Shown: one piece after another, positions 1-10,904 of the stretch
Position numbering within the stretch: position 1 is the first letter of the stretch
How the letters are laid out: each line of letters begins with the position of its first letter
Assembly (NCBI GenBank): GCA_958510825.1
Contig: OY294044.1
Span: 106,926,893 to 106,990,892, forward strand
Source: Brachypterus glaber
Taxonomy: Eukaryota > Arthropoda > Insecta > Coleoptera > Kateretidae
Length of the DNA: 64,000 nt
Direction: 5' to 3'
Translations under genes and position numbers: made by a program
Notes under the pieces: generated by a model
Told to the model about the DNA's origin: nothing
Databases searched by the model: none
The model's input: the letters and a program-made list of their open reading frames with translations, nothing else

Positions 1-400
1 CATTCAATACGTAACATAGCATTTTAATACTGGTTATTGTTCTGCGAAGTTCTAGGGATTGATACTCAAATTGAGACAGTAGGACGTCATAATCATAACC
101 TCTGGCTGGATATATACCAAATACTTTAAAATATAAACACTTAAGAAACTTTTTTTGCACTTTCTCTACCTGTTGTCTGTGAACTTCATAAAACGGATTC
201 CAAATGGTACAACAATATTCCAGTCTAGAGCGAACAAAAGAGTTGTAAAGGGTCTTTAAAGCAAGTACACTGGTAAATTTACTACAATTTCTTATTATAA
301 AACCATACATTTTTAATGAGGCTGATACAATACTATCTAAATGTTCTCTGAATAAAAAAATCACTAGAAAATGTGACACCCAAATCTTTAATGCAGTATG
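1..400 (-). pseudogene. LINE reverse transcriptase, C-terminal fragment
   Basis: Read on the minus strand, this encodes the region downstream of a LINE reverse transcriptase catalytic core. It has a block resembling KMYGFIIRN, then SRLEYCCTIWNP, then a segment ending near position 1. The same blocks occur in the LINE fragment at 29255-29998 (MLGFIIRN, SRLEYASLVWYP), so the two are related copies of a CR1/Jockey-superfamily element. A run of T near 350-360 appears to shift the frame, and the fragment continues off the left edge. It is a dead copy; no catalytic motif lies in the window. Confidence 0.7.
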
Positions 401-1386
401 CAGACCAAAAATACTTTATTTTGCCTTTACTGTGATTTACCGTTCAGATCACCCACGTGAAAAAATAAAAGAAGATTAAAAACCTAATTTATTTATGTTA
501 TAATTTTATCACTTTTACTGCCTCGGTGTGATAACATTATTATAGCAGGAATCCATGTAAACAAAGTGTTTTTTTGGGATAAAAATAATCTTTATGTTTT
601 TTTATAGTCTTTAGTGATGTACAGGTAGAAGAGCAGAAAGTACCTAAAGATCTTCACGGTTCACCTGGGCGATTTTAAATAAAAATTTCGTGGACCCCTA
701 CATTTTTTGGACTAAAACATACCTGATGACATAGGAAATCAATTTCCATTTGAAAGAAAATCGTAAAAGATACACTTTTTTTAGAAAGATACAAAACGTT
801 TTTTTTGAGTAATAGGGTGTGTCAAAAAATCCCGATTTTCGAAATCGAAAATGCTCTCTGGCTCAAAAGTTGATACTTAGTAAAAAACGGTGGCCACTCA
901 AAAATCAGCAAAATCAATTAATGTTTAGAGGTAGCTCAAAGCACTCAAACTTTGAAAAATATCGGTACCTGTTTTTCGGATAAAAAGAGATTGTATATAA
1001 AATTAAGGAAATTTTGAAGGGTTTCTTTGGTAATATTTCGAAACAATACTAATTGTGAGAAAACTAAAAAAATTATATTCACACAGGCCCTCAAAAATAA
1101 AAATAAAATTATCTATCTATTACACAGGCCACCAAGGATTTTGTGATCGGATCTATTTTTATTTTCTGGCTGCCAAATAAGCAATTTTTTGTTTCTATCA
1201 AGTATAATTTTTTTCAGCTATTGGCCATGCCAAAAATCTCATTCTTTAACATGATGTAGAATTTTTAAGTTATGGACATTGTACATCAAAAGAAGCCATT
1301 TGACACATTTTTAAAAAGATCGAAGGAAAATAAAAAATTTGGACCACTCTAATGGCGCGGAAATTTTGTTTCGAAATTTTTTGTTA
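401..1386. other. AT-rich intergenic DNA, no gene seen
   Basis: I see no open frame with recognisable protein content, no RNA gene and no terminal-repeat structure here. Short A and T runs dominate. Confidence 0.6.
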
Positions 1387-1388
1387 TT

Positions 1389-2264
1389 AACCGACTTCCA
1401 AAAAAGGAGGAGGTTATCAATTCGACGTGTGACGTGTTTTTTTTATGTTTGTTCCCGCATAACTTTAGAACGGATGAACGGAATGAAATGATGAAACCTT
1501 TTGCAACTTAAAGAGGACATTCATGAGGTGGTTCCGTTTTGATTTGACGATCGGATAATGCCGGGTAAGCCGGATAATTAATCCTTTTAACTCAGTTTCA
1601 CTTAAAACCGGTTTAATTTGGTTCTAATACCAACCAAATTTTTAGAAAATGATCGGATAACTCGGGGAAGCCGGATAACTTAATTAATGGGTCACTCAAA
1701 TATTACGGCAGGCTAAAAATGTTTTAAATGCCGCGAAACTTAATTTTGTGGACCGGTAATATTAAAATACCAAGAGAAAAGGATAAAGTTTGTGATTGTA
1801 CCATAAGGCGTTATTTGATAATTACTTAACGCTTAAAGTTTAACAAAGATTTTCTTTAGTATTTCGTTTAAAATAAGATTGGTTGGACTCTTGGGAGCTG
1901 AAATAAAAATACTACTAAATTTATTTTTTAGAAATTTATCTTTAAGGTGATGACGTCACATCGCACTAATAGTGCCTTGTGACGTCAGCAGCTTGCCGAG
2001 ATGGAAGAACAACTATAATTTGGCTTAGATGACATTACAAATTTACAATTTCTGTGTCTCTAAAAAGTAAAAAATAAAAACATTTCGCAAAAAAAAATTA
2101 ACCGACTTCTGTCTCTAAAAAGAAAAAAATAAAAAATAAGTCGGTGCCTATTTCACAGCAAACAATTTAACAACAAAAATAATTGTTAGTATTTAACTTA
2201 GGGAGTGGTGAAATTGGCACCGGCTTATTTTTTATTTTTTACTTTTTAGAGACAGAAGTCGGTT
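1389..2264. mobile_element. Element with ACCGACTTC inverted ends
   Basis: The left end (AACCGACTTC, 1389-1398) is matched by GAAGTCGGTT at 2255-2264 in inverted orientation. Inside the right part there is a second, longer inverted repeat of about 48 bp (2101-2148 against 2216-2263) containing the GTCTCTAAAAAG block, which also occurs in direct orientation near 2056. No coding capacity is visible. It is most simply a non-autonomous transposon. The superfamily is not assigned. Confidence 0.5.
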
Positions 2265-3134
2265 CATTTTTTTTTTTCGAAAAGTTTTTTTTTATTCGAA
2301 ATCAAAGATATCAAAAATAGTCGTATGCAAAAATTCAGAATTTTCTCCATTTTTTTTCTTGGCCCCCGCGGTTGTTCAAAACCCTTACGTAACTAAATTA
2401 CCCAAAATCAGTTGTCAGATCCAAATCAACTTTTAAATGTTGAAAATTTGTTGGCCTGTGTTATTTAAAGTTATTAGATTAATAAAAATTAACTATTAAA
2501 AAACCATCAGTAGTTACTTCATAGAAAAATAAATAATTTAGCTGCAGTTTTGCCATCATTTCCGAATTTGATTGTGTCAACCTTGAAAAATTAATTTAAG
2601 TTTACCTTGATCTCATTCGTTTGTTTTCTTGGACAGTTAAAATTGGTTAGGTTTTGTTTATTTTTATCTTATCGAAATTAAATCGATTTATAATTCAGAT
2701 TTACCTAATATCTATATACATGGTGATCAATAACTGGCATGTCAAAATTTAAGAGGTGATTCTACGTCCAAAAATATCAAAAAAAGTTCCTATAAAGGCT
2801 TATTTAAAATGGAACATCTTTGTTAATTGCACTTTTTTTTTCTAAAAATGAATCCTTAAGCCACAATCTTAATAAAGAGCAAACACTTGTTCAAGAAAAA
2901 CAAAAGATAATCGATTTTTCTCAAAATTCTCCTCCACGATTATTTTTCTTTTTGGATAGTTTTACTCAAAATTATTTACTGAATGTAAATTTACACGAAA
3001 CGAAAATTTTGGTTAAAATTTTTTAGACGACTGTGATTATGCCAAATAAATTAATGTTTTTCTATAAAAAACAAATCAACAGATAGATTTTTTTATTTTT
3101 TTTTGCGGAAATTGTCCGCAATACCCATATAACC
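2265..3134. other. AT-rich DNA with a fragment of a TACAGGGTG-type MITE
   Basis: Around 2715-2825 the sequence matches the left end of the foldback element at 38964-39612: a TGGTGATCAATAACTGG block, then a block reading AAGAGGTGATTCTACG and AGTTCCTATAAAGG. This is a truncated end. The rest, including a 68-codon open frame at 2820-3026, is low-complexity with no recognisable protein. Confidence 0.5.
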
Positions 3135-3397
3135 AGTATTCGGCGTAAACTTAGTTATGACTCATCAACGTTGAAAATAAACACAGAAACATAGGCTTAC
3201 GGAATGATTTTGACGAATTATGAGGGAAATTTTTATAAATCGAAACATTTGACGACTAATTTCTTAATTAAATCTATTAATAGCCTCTAATTTCTTACCC
3301 ACAACAATATTAACTATACATATTAACTATACATGCCTATATATATATATCGGTGTCTTTCAAAGAAAAAAACGACATTAGATTTTTATCTTTTAAG
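3135..3397 (+). repeat. Dispersed repeat, copy 1 (copy 2 at 55121-55375)
   Basis: A stretch of about 260 bp recurs in the same orientation at 55121-55375. Shared blocks include ATGACTCATCAACGTTGAAA, AACATAGGCTTACGGAAT, ACATTTGACGACT and a TATATATATATCGGTG run. No coding content or clear terminal repeats are visible, so the element type is unknown. Confidence 0.7.
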
Positions 3398-4289
3398 AAT
3401 AAAGTGCGCAAGTACTAATCGGATATACTGACTTGCGCACTATCACTGATAAATTACTACTGTAGTAATTTCCACGCTAATATCAAAAGTTATCATTAAA
3501 AACAGACAAAAAAATGATCTTCAAACGTCCATTATTATTAACTTAAAATTCAACAGTTCACACGATTTATAACCATAAATATATGGTTCACTTTAACTTG
3601 TACATAATACATTAATATAAAAATACTCTAGGCACATCATAGAAGATGGCAAAACAAAAATGCACAAGGCACATCATAAAAGATGGCAAATTCGGTGCAC
3701 TAGAATGTGCCAAGATGGCTACACCCGTCCCATTCAAAGGCCACGCTGTAACTGCCTGAAAATCCAAAAAATCCAAAAAGTCAGTCTATCTAAGAAGAGT
3801 ATTCTGTGGAGCTCAAGGCATTTTAGTATATTTTCACGTTTTTTTTTTTGTTGTTCGTTTCCAAGTTTCTTTCAATTATTTTGGCAATTCTTTTCAAAAG
3901 AAAATTCGCTTAAAAAAAATTGTTTGTGGAGAAATAATATTGTTATTGTGAAACCGGCAAACTTTTTTTAGAAAACGTTTATTGGAAACATATTTGGCAA
4001 TTTGCTTTCAAGGGTTTTATTTTATAAATTGAACAAATTTATTTGAGAGAATATTTTTAGTATAATATTGGTAAACATAATAAAAATACAAAATTTTATA
4101 ATAACATTTTTAATATATAAATTATAAATTTTAAGCTGAAAACTGCGCATGCGGTACTTTAATTTCGAAAGCCAGAAAAATATTTTTCTATTTTGCGACT
4201 CTTATAAACTCATAATCACACGCATTTTGCGTGTGATTATTGGGCGATAAGAGGTCTCTTTTTTTTTCTTTTGGGTTGGCAACAGACAA
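3398..4289. other. AT-rich DNA, no gene seen
   Basis: Contains a short direct repeat (about 25 bp, near 3630 and 3667, sharing GGCACATCATA and AGATGGCAAA). The open frame starting at 3660 begins inside this repeat and shows no protein-like composition, so I do not call it a gene. Confidence 0.5.
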
Positions 4290-4559
4290 AAGCCTTTCAC
4301 TTGACGTTTTCCGTGCAAACGTCAAAGTCCCTTCTAAGTTTAATTTTCTACAAAATTTGGTGTTTAGGTTATTTTTTACCGTGTTAAAATTGTGGCTTAG
4401 TTACTTGCAGTGAATACGAGAAGACATGACTATAAAATATATCAAAATTATATTTGTTCTTAGAATTTTAAACATGGCGAAAACTGTAATGCCAACCCGA
4501 AACAAAAATCTCTAAACCAGTCATCAAATTGAATGTAAGTTTTTTTAAATTTTAGTGCA

Positions 4560-4562
<3 letters not shown>

Positions 4563-4620
<58 letters not shown>

Positions 4621-5948
4621 GACTTTATTGTCAAACATGGAAATATGAACATAAATAAAAGAATTAATATTGCATTGACAAAGGGCGAAGTTCAGCAAGC
4701 TGCTCTTCCACTTAACCCTAAACTATATTAAGTTACTAAATAACTAAACTTATATTAAAAAAAAAAAATTATCATTCAGCCACAATAACAAAAAATTAAA
4801 AATATTAATAAACAGAAATATCAATAAACAAAAATACCACTAAAAATTAATCTCTTTAACCGAGCTTTAAAATTATTTAAGCTTAAGCTTTTAAGATCCT
4901 CTGGCAAGCTATTATAAATACTGTATACTGTATAAGAAAATGAACGTTTAAATAAAGCAGATTTGTGAGCAGGACAAGTTATAAGATCTTTTCTTCTAAT
5001 ATTAATATTATGTACATCCGTTCTAAATGTTATTTTGTTGCACAAGTATGAGGGAATTTTAGATGTGATAACCTTGTGAAAGAGAACCGAAGAGTGCAGT
5101 AATCGCCTATTAGCCATGTTGAGCCAACCAAGGTTTTTTATATATTGACTAGTGTGCTCACGTCTAGGAATTCCACAAATAAATCTAGTGCACGAATTTT
5201 GAATACGTTGTATAATTTTTTTGGTAGCTAAGTCCAAGCAAGGGCCATAAATGGAGTCACAGTAAGAAAAATGAGAGAGAACGAGAGAATCGCATAATGT
5301 TTGTTTAATTTTTTGGTTCAGGTAATCCTTATGTACATATATTTTTTTGAGGTTACAAAATGCCAGCCTAACACATTTTTTTATGTGATTTTTAAATCTT
5401 AAATCTACATCAAATATTAGACCAAGGTTTCTTGCTTCTTTTACGGGTTCTAGGATAACATGATCAACTTTTATTATAAAGTTTCTGGAATACATTTCAT
5501 AATCTTTATTTTTTCCAAAAATCATGAGCAAAGATTTTCTTGGATTTATGGAAAGATCATGGTCTTTTGAAGCTTGAACTAAAGCGGTTAAATCATCATT
5601 AATCATTCTAATAGCTTTATCAGAATCTTCTGGACTAAAAGAAGCATAATATTGCGTGTCATCAGCGTAACTGTGAACTTTACAAAATTTCGGCCTGTGT
5701 AAATAACATATATAAATGCAGAACAACAAGGGACCCAAAATAGAACCTTGAGGTACACCACATGGTAAGGTAAGTACAGAGGACAAAAGATCGTTTAGAC
5801 TGACAAACTGCTTCCTTTGAGTTATATAACTGTAAATAAAAAGAATGGCTGATTCATCAAAACCTATAAAATGCAATACTGATTTTAAAATATCCGGATT
5901 TAGGCAATCGAAAGCTTTGGAGTAATCTAATAAAACTAAAACAGTAAC
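4563..5948 (-). mobile_element. 5'-truncated CR1/Jockey-type LINE with 17-bp target duplication
   Basis: A minus-strand LINE copy ending in an (ATT/TAA)n tail at 4563-4620. The 17-bp sequence TAAATTTTAGTGCAAAT flanks it at 4546-4562 and 5949-5965. The 5' end is truncated just upstream of reverse transcriptase motif A. Comparison with the intact family X copies at 42885 and 33130 confirms the pre-insertion site. Confidence 0.88.
4821..5948 (-). pseudogene. LINE reverse transcriptase, 5'-truncated ORF2
   Basis: The reading frame is open from the truncation point to the stop at 4821. It begins within reverse transcriptase motif A (LLDYSKAFD, about 5905-5930), continues through GVPQGSILGPLLF and the catalytic YADD box, and ends in the CR1/Jockey-type C-terminal region with SFSYTVYSIYNSLPEDL. 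The N-terminal endonuclease and fingers are missing, so the product cannot be functional. Intact frame over about 370 codons suggests a fairly recent insertion. Tail and C-terminus resemble the LINE at 46033-53830, probably the same or a sister family. Confidence 0.85.
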
Positions 5949-6641
5949 TAAATTTTAGTGCAAATTAGAAAAAATTGTGTAAAGCACTCGTTTCATAACA
6001 CGTTTTTAGCGCAAGCGGCTCGTTTTTTAAACTTGTACTAGTGCTCTAAAAACGTATGTTATGAAACTAGTACTTTAATGTACTATTTAAAATTACTAAA
6101 ATTTCGTAAAAAATGGCCTGTCGGGCCGGATCCAAATTACTGTTTACAGATCAAAAAATATGTAGGCCGTAGGAAATAGAGAAAAATTATACACTTCTGC
6201 TCAAAAATATCGGCCCACCTAAAAAAATACACATTTTCAAATGCTAATATCTCCAAAACTATTCAATAGATTTATTTGACCTTTTTATTTATTTTAAAGC
6301 TTGAACTTTTAGCTCTTAATTACTGGAATAAAAATTATCAAAAATCTTTTTTTAAACCGGCAGCAATGAAAATTACACAGCTATGTTTTTTTACTGCTTC
6401 TTTCGATATGCGCACGGTTTGCCACTGCATATTTTTTTACAATTTAATTAATTGATTTTATAGGCCAATTAAATGGGAGTAATTTCTTTTTTAACTTTTT
6501 AATTTTCCTTTTCTCGTTTAGGAGATATACGGTTTTTTCTGAAAATAAACATTTTTGCAAATAACAAAAAAACTACACAGTGGATTTAATTGATTTATTT
6601 TTTAATTTGAAGCTTAAGTCCTTAACTTTTATTTATTTAAT

Positions 6642-6645
6642 TTAA
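6642..6645. repeat. TTAA target-site duplication, left
   Basis: TTAA directly abuts the CCCATT terminus of piggyBac and is repeated at 9329-9332. Confidence 0.95.
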
Positions 6646-6660
6646 CCCATTCGTAGCCAT

Positions 6661-6676
6661 GTTCCTATATTGGAAC
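6661..6676. promoter_or_regulatory. piggyBac subterminal near-palindrome, left
   Basis: GTTCCTATATTGGAAC is an imperfect inverted repeat 15 bp inside the left end. Related copies lie at 7000-7014 (GTTCCAATATCGGAAC) and 9182-9197 (TTCCAATATTGGAAC). Symmetric placement near both ends suggests transposase binding sites, which is inference. Confidence 0.5.
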
Positions 6677-6809
6677 ATCGCATAATTCATCCTCCCGCTA
6701 CTAGGTGGAAGCAGTTGTGTATTACTTAGACACGTTTCCCATTCGACAACATTCCCGATGTAAGATTTAAGTCATATAACAGTGCCTGTGTCGTGTTTAA
6801 TCAAAAATG

Positions 6810-7050
6810 GTAAGATTTTATGATTAAATTTTACTTTCGTTTTTTTTGTTAAAACTTTTACGTTACGTAAGGTACATTGAAATTACATTTTAAATAATTG
6901 TTGCCTAAAATACTGTATTATAACCTCAAAAACAAATCTGTAAACACAAGATTTTTATATGCTCAATAAGTTTATGGATAAAGGCATTTTTATTTGTGTT
7001 CCAATATCGGAACATGGCTGCTCATGTATATAATTTATGTTAATTTTTAG
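6810..7050 (+). other. Possible 5'-leader intron of the piggyBac gene
   Basis: A good donor (ATG|GTAAGA at 6807-6815) and an acceptor with a T-rich tract (TTAATTTTTAG ending at 7050) lie five bases before the transposase start. Splicing would join the upstream ATG to a short frame that stops at once, so translation would still start at 7056. The intron is inferred from consensus only. Confidence 0.35.
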
Positions 7051-7055
7051 CAAAA

Positions 7056-9059
7056 ATGAACGTGAAAACATTTTATGGTAACAAGCATATGACTTGTGTG
7101 TCAGCAAGTTTAAATAAGTTATTAGACAAAGTTAGTGAAAAAACCTTTGAATCAGTTGATATATATATAAATCCACCATTTAATGAATCAGATGGGGATT
7201 CCGCTACTTCAGATATTGAAAATGATGATCTTGCAAATCGGTTTTCATCAAAAATTTTAAACGCACCAGCAGAGGCCTGTCTAAAGCTTCAAAATAAAAT
7301 AGACGACAGTAGCGGCGATGAAGTTATACAATCTGACCCGAAAAACAAAAATATTATTTATGAGAGTGATGACGATGAACCTCTTATACAGATAAAAAGG
7401 AAACTAAGTAAAAAGAGAAAAGTTGCTTGTCAGAGTGAGGAAGATAAACAAAAAAAGTTAAAAGGTAATATTTGTGAGAGCGAAAAAGACGATAATTCGG
7501 GCTATAATGATAAAAATAAATTAGCTGTTACCAAAAATAAAAAAAAAGTAAAAATATATAAGGATACATGGGAAAAAGGTGACTTGGTTGGTAAAACGTT
7601 TCCAGCAAGCGAGGATTTAACACCAAATATAAAAACAATAACCAACCCAGTCGATATGTTTGAACGTTTTTGGGACAATCAACTTTTGGATTATATTAGA
7701 AACGAGTCTATAAAGTATTCCAAAGAAAAGAATCCAAATTCTAATTTTGATGTATGTGTAGAAGAAATAAAAGTATTTTTGGCTATACTGATGATCTCAG
7801 GGTATAATTCTGGTTGTAGACGGGAAATGTACTGGAGCCTTGATGCTGATATAAGTAATCTAGCAATTTCAAATGCTATGTCACGTAACAGATTTAGGGA
7901 AATTTTAAAACATTTTCATTTCTGTGATAACTCCAAACTTTTACCAGAAGATAAGTTTAGTAAAATAAGACCAATAATTAAAAACCTAAATTTAAAGTGT
8001 ATGGATAATAAGCCGATAGGTATAAATGTTGATGTAGATGAATCTATGGTCCCATATTACAGTCACCATAGCTGCAAACAAAGAATTCAAGGCAAACCTA
8101 TACGATATGGATTCAAATTTTGGTCACTAAATGCTTCTGATGGGTATTTAATTAGTACCGAGCCCTACCAAGGGAAAGGTACCCAGCTTGAAAATGCCGA
8201 ACTTGGACTTGGAGCATCGGTCGTTTCTACCTTCGCAGAAAGACTTAAAGGTTCTTACCCAGATGTACATTTTAATTTTTTTATAGATAATTTTTTTACG
8301 GGTTTGCCTCTGCTTAGGAAAATGAATGAACTTGGTTACAGCTGCACAGGGACCATTCGTCAAAACAGAATTGAAAATTGTCCTCTTAACAAAAAAGAAG
8401 TTAAAAAAGAAAGAGGTTTTACTACATCTTATGTAAACTCGAATAAAGACCTCATTATAATTCAATGGATTGATAATGCTGTTGTTCAGGTGGCTTCAAA
8501 TCTATATGGTGTATTACCAACAAAATCAGTAAAAAGATATTCAGCATCTCAAAAAAAGTATATTAATGTGGACATGCCTAACGCAATTAATTTATATATG
8601 GGAGGAACAGATTTGATGGATAGAAATATCTCAAATTATAGAGTCAAAATTAGAAACAACAAATGGTATTGGTCTATATTTACACACTTACTTTCAGCCT
8701 CTTTATCAAATGCATGGATTTTACACAGACACGAAGTGCAATCACAAAAGGAGATCGCCTTAAAATCTTGCGACTACAATAACGTAGCCCATGCATTAGA
8801 ATTTCTTGCTTTTATTCGGTCTATTGTGTCTACATATTTACTTCTAAGTCCTGGACGTGTTTCTAGCAATAACAGAAGCTTATTTAGAAACGTACCAAAT
8901 GCAGTATCACAAAATTTAAATATTTTTCATTACCCTGAAACGATTAAGCAAAATAGATGCAGGGTATGCAAAAAAAATTCTACCATTGGATGTGGTATAT
9001 GTGGAGTAAATATGCATGCTATTAAGTGTTTTAGAATTTTTCATACTTCTCAGCACTGA
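7056..9059 (+). CDS. piggyBac transposase, 667 aa, intact
   Basis: This is the cut-and-paste transposase expected to excise and insert the element at TTAA. The N-terminal ~190 residues are acidic and lysine-rich (SGDE, ESDDDEP, KLSKKRK), typical low-complexity leader with likely nuclear signals. The DDE_Tnp_1_7 domain follows (about 195-590). Candidate catalytic aspartates are D328 in INVDVDESMVPY, D411 in FFIDNFFTG and D519 in GGTDLMDRN, matching the family DDD triad. The C-terminus has the cysteine-rich domain: C635, C638, C646, C649, H654, C658, H663. At 667 aa it is longer than the ~600 aa of the classical moth protein, mostly at the N-terminus. No frameshift or internal stop. The start at 7056 is the first ATG of the frame. 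Confidence 0.95.
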   Translation: MNVKTFYGNKHMTCVSASLNKLLDKVSEKTFESVDIYINPPFNESDGDSATSDIENDDLANRFSSKILNAPAEACLKLQNKIDDSSGDEVIQSDPKNKNIIYESDDDEPLIQIKRKLSKKRKVACQSEEDKQKKLKGNICESEKDDNSGYNDKNKLAVTKNKKKVKIYKDTWEKGDLVGKTFPASEDLTPNIKTITNPVDMFERFWDNQLLDYIRNESIKYSKEKNPNSNFDVCVEEIKVFLAILMISGYNSGCRREMYWSLDADISNLAISNAMSRNRFREILKHFHFCDNSKLLPEDKFSKIRPIIKNLNLKCMDNKPIGINVDVDESMVPYYSHHSCKQRIQGKPIRYGFKFWSLNASDGYLISTEPYQGKGTQLENAELGLGASVVSTFAERLKGSYPDVHFNFFIDNFFTGLPLLRKMNELGYSCTGTIRQNRIENCPLNKKEVKKERGFTTSYVNSNKDLIIIQWIDNAVVQVASNLYGVLPTKSVKRYSASQKKYINVDMPNAINLYMGGTDLMDRNISNYRVKIRNNKWYWSIFTHLLSASLSNAWILHRHEVQSQKEIALKSCDYNNVAHALEFLAFIRSIVSTYLLLSPGRVSSNNRSLFRNVPNAVSQNLNIFHYPETIKQNRCRVCKKNSTIGCGICGVNMHAIKCFRIFHTSQH

Positions 9060-9118
9060 GGGTAAAATTATAAATTTTAGGTGTTAACAGTTATTATTAT
9101 TAGTTTAATCCGTTTCAT

Positions 9119-9125
9119 AAATAAA
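9119..9125 (+). terminator. Candidate poly(A) signal for piggyBac transposase
   Basis: AATAAA occurs about 60 bp after the transposase stop and about 200 bp before the right terminus, the first such hexamer downstream. Confidence 0.45.
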
Positions 9126-9328
9126 AATATAATTTAAAAAATAATAAGTTTTTATACTTTTTTTTAAACAAATCCTGCCAATTTCCAATATTGGAACATT
9201 TTTTCAAAATCAAAAATAAAAAAAAGGGAGAGACTAGAATTTTTTTAAATATTTTTTCATGACTCTGGGCAACAATATCTATCTATAATCTTATTTTTAT
9301 AAAAATAAAAAGCTTGGCTACGAATGGG

Positions 9329-9332
9329 TTAA
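9329..9332. repeat. TTAA target-site duplication, right
   Basis: TTAA directly abuts the GAATGGG terminus of piggyBac; partner of 6642-6645. Confidence 0.95.
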
Positions 9333-10260
9333 GTTTCTGGTGCAAACATGTTTAAACTGGGTTTACATTGCTTAAATAGTCATGTTTTTTTTACCCAATC
9401 TTTTTTGATGCAATTTAACCACAAACTCAAATCTTTCCATAAGTTTTAAAACTTATTCTAAAAGCCACACTTATTGTGACTGATTCCTTCTTTTATTTTT
9501 TATCATAAGTCTTCTCATTTAGGAGAAATTAAAGTTTTTCGGAAAAAGTGACTTTTTAATCAGTGGGCTAGTGCCACCCCTGTAAAACTGTATATGACGG
9601 AAAAGCGTCGATAGAATATAAAGATCTATTGCACTTCTATAACTTTAGCTTAAATAAATACATTTAATTAACACGTTTTCTGCGTTAGCAACTTTTTGGT
9701 TCCCAGCTCAGACTGCGTTTTGAGGCATATATGTCGAACGAACTTTGCACACTGTTTAAATCTCTAATGGTACTCCAAAAACAAGTTCTAACGTCTTTTT
9801 AAGGACTTTTTGCTTTTTAATAAAAGTTTACGATTTAAGCTTCAAATTAAAAAAAAATCAATTAAATCCATTGCGTAGTTTTTTTGTTACTTGCAAAAAT
9901 GTAAATTTTTAGAAAAAACCTTATATCTCCTAAACGAGAAAAGGAAAATTAAAAAATTTAAAAAGAGATTACTTCCATTTAATTAGGCTATAAAATCAAT
10001 TAATTAAATTGTAAAAAACTATGCAGTGGCGAACCATGCGCATATCGAAAGGTGCAGTAAAAAAACATAGCTGTGCACTTTTTATTGCTGCCGGTATAAA
10101 AAAAGATGTTTGATAATTTTTATTCCAGTAAGTAAGAGCTAAAAGTTCAAGCTTCAAAATAAAAAAAAGATCGAATAAATCCATTAAATAGTTTTGGAGA
10201 TATTTGCATTCAAAAATGTGTATTTTTTTAGGTGGGCCGATATTTTTGAGCAGAAGTGTA

Positions 10261-10900
10261 TATACAGAGCGGTCCAAATCTCACCCTTCCCCCTCTTAAC
10301 TTTTGAACGAGTTGGGATATCGACTTCAAAGGACCCCGCACGTTTTTGATGGAAAATGGCCTACCGCTAAATTCGCTGAAATTTCGCAGAAAGGAAGTTC
10401 CCTGTATGCTGATCAAAAGTCCCAATGGGCACTAAGCTCGAAAAATTATATTTTTCGAGAAACAGCAGAACGATGTACGTAGTTCGGTTTTTTTTTCCCT
10501 AAAATTTATAGAAAATAATCGCAAACAGTTGGGGTGGGGCATTGAGAGGGGAGCGCTGTGGGGGAAGGGGCAATGACAAACAAAAATCAAGAAAATCAAA
10601 AAACAAGATGGCGGACCTGTCAAAGTGACATTTTTCGAACGCGAGCTTGTAGAAACTTGAAACTCGGTATGTACACTAATAAACAAACAAAAATCGACAA
10701 AACCAAAAAATAAGATAGCCGACCTGTCAAAGTCACATTTGTATTTTATTTTTGTTTGTCATTATACCCCTACATACCGAATTTCAAGTTTCTACGACCT
10801 CCTGTTCAAAAAATGTCACTTTAACAGGTCGGCCATCTTATTTTTTAGTTTTGTCGATTTTTGTTTGTCATTGTTCCCGTATGTACCGAGTTTCAAGTTA
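10261..10900. repeat. Foldback-type repeat cluster with repeated GACCTGTCAAAGT modules
   Basis: Begins directly at the right end of the Tc1-like element. 10262-10345 matches the right end of the foldback at 58437-59040 (CCCTCTTAACTTTTGA, ATATCGACTTCAAA). From 10570 a module containing GACCTGTCAAAGT and an adjoining CAAAAATCGACAAAA block occurs in direct orientation near 10613 and 10720 and inverted near 10818-10865. No protein-coding frame is credible. Confidence 0.6.
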
Positions 10901-10904
10901 ATAT

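Larger units (their letters stand above)
4290..6110 (+). repeat. Family X repeat, copy 1, split by a LINE
   Basis: The flanks (about 4290-4562 and 5949-6110) form one unit that occurs uninterrupted at 42885-43297 (plus) and 33130-33565 (minus). The 3' part forms a foldback: AAAGCACTCGTTTCATAACA pairs with TGTTATGAAACTAGTACTTT across an AGCGGCTCGTTTT centre. The LINE at 4563-5948 sits inside it. No coding capacity is seen. Confidence 0.75.
6646..9328 (+). mobile_element. Apparently complete piggyBac transposon
   Basis: The element is bounded by perfect 13-bp inverted ends (CCCATTCGTAGCC at 6646-6658, complement at 9316-9328) and flanked on both sides by TTAA (6642-6645 and 9329-9332), the diagnostic piggyBac target duplication. 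It is 2,683 bp long and holds one intact transposase gene (7056-9059). Near-palindromic GTTCC-(N)ATAT-GGAAC motifs lie close to each end and just before the start codon. Intact ends, duplication and frame together indicate a young, possibly active copy. Confidence 0.95.
6190..10260. mobile_element. Tc1-like foldback element with ~430-bp terminal inverted repeats
   Basis: The ends are mirror images: TACACTTCTGCTCAAAAATA at 6190 and its complement ending at 10260, with similarity continuing inward for about 430 bp (to about 6620 and from 9830). The ends sit at TA dinucleotides, and the terminal sequence with CAAAAATATCGGCCCACC resembles Tc1/mariner ends. No transposase of its own is visible; the piggyBac at 6646-9328 is inserted just inside the left repeat. 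Without piggyBac and one TTAA the element would be about 1.38 kb. Confidence 0.85.

Noticed and set aside
3660..3971. 103-codon frame with cysteines
   Set aside because: Starts inside a short direct repeat and runs into homopolymer-rich DNA; no protein-like pattern.
8148..8465. Minus-strand 105-codon frame
   Set aside because: Antisense shadow inside the piggyBac transposase.
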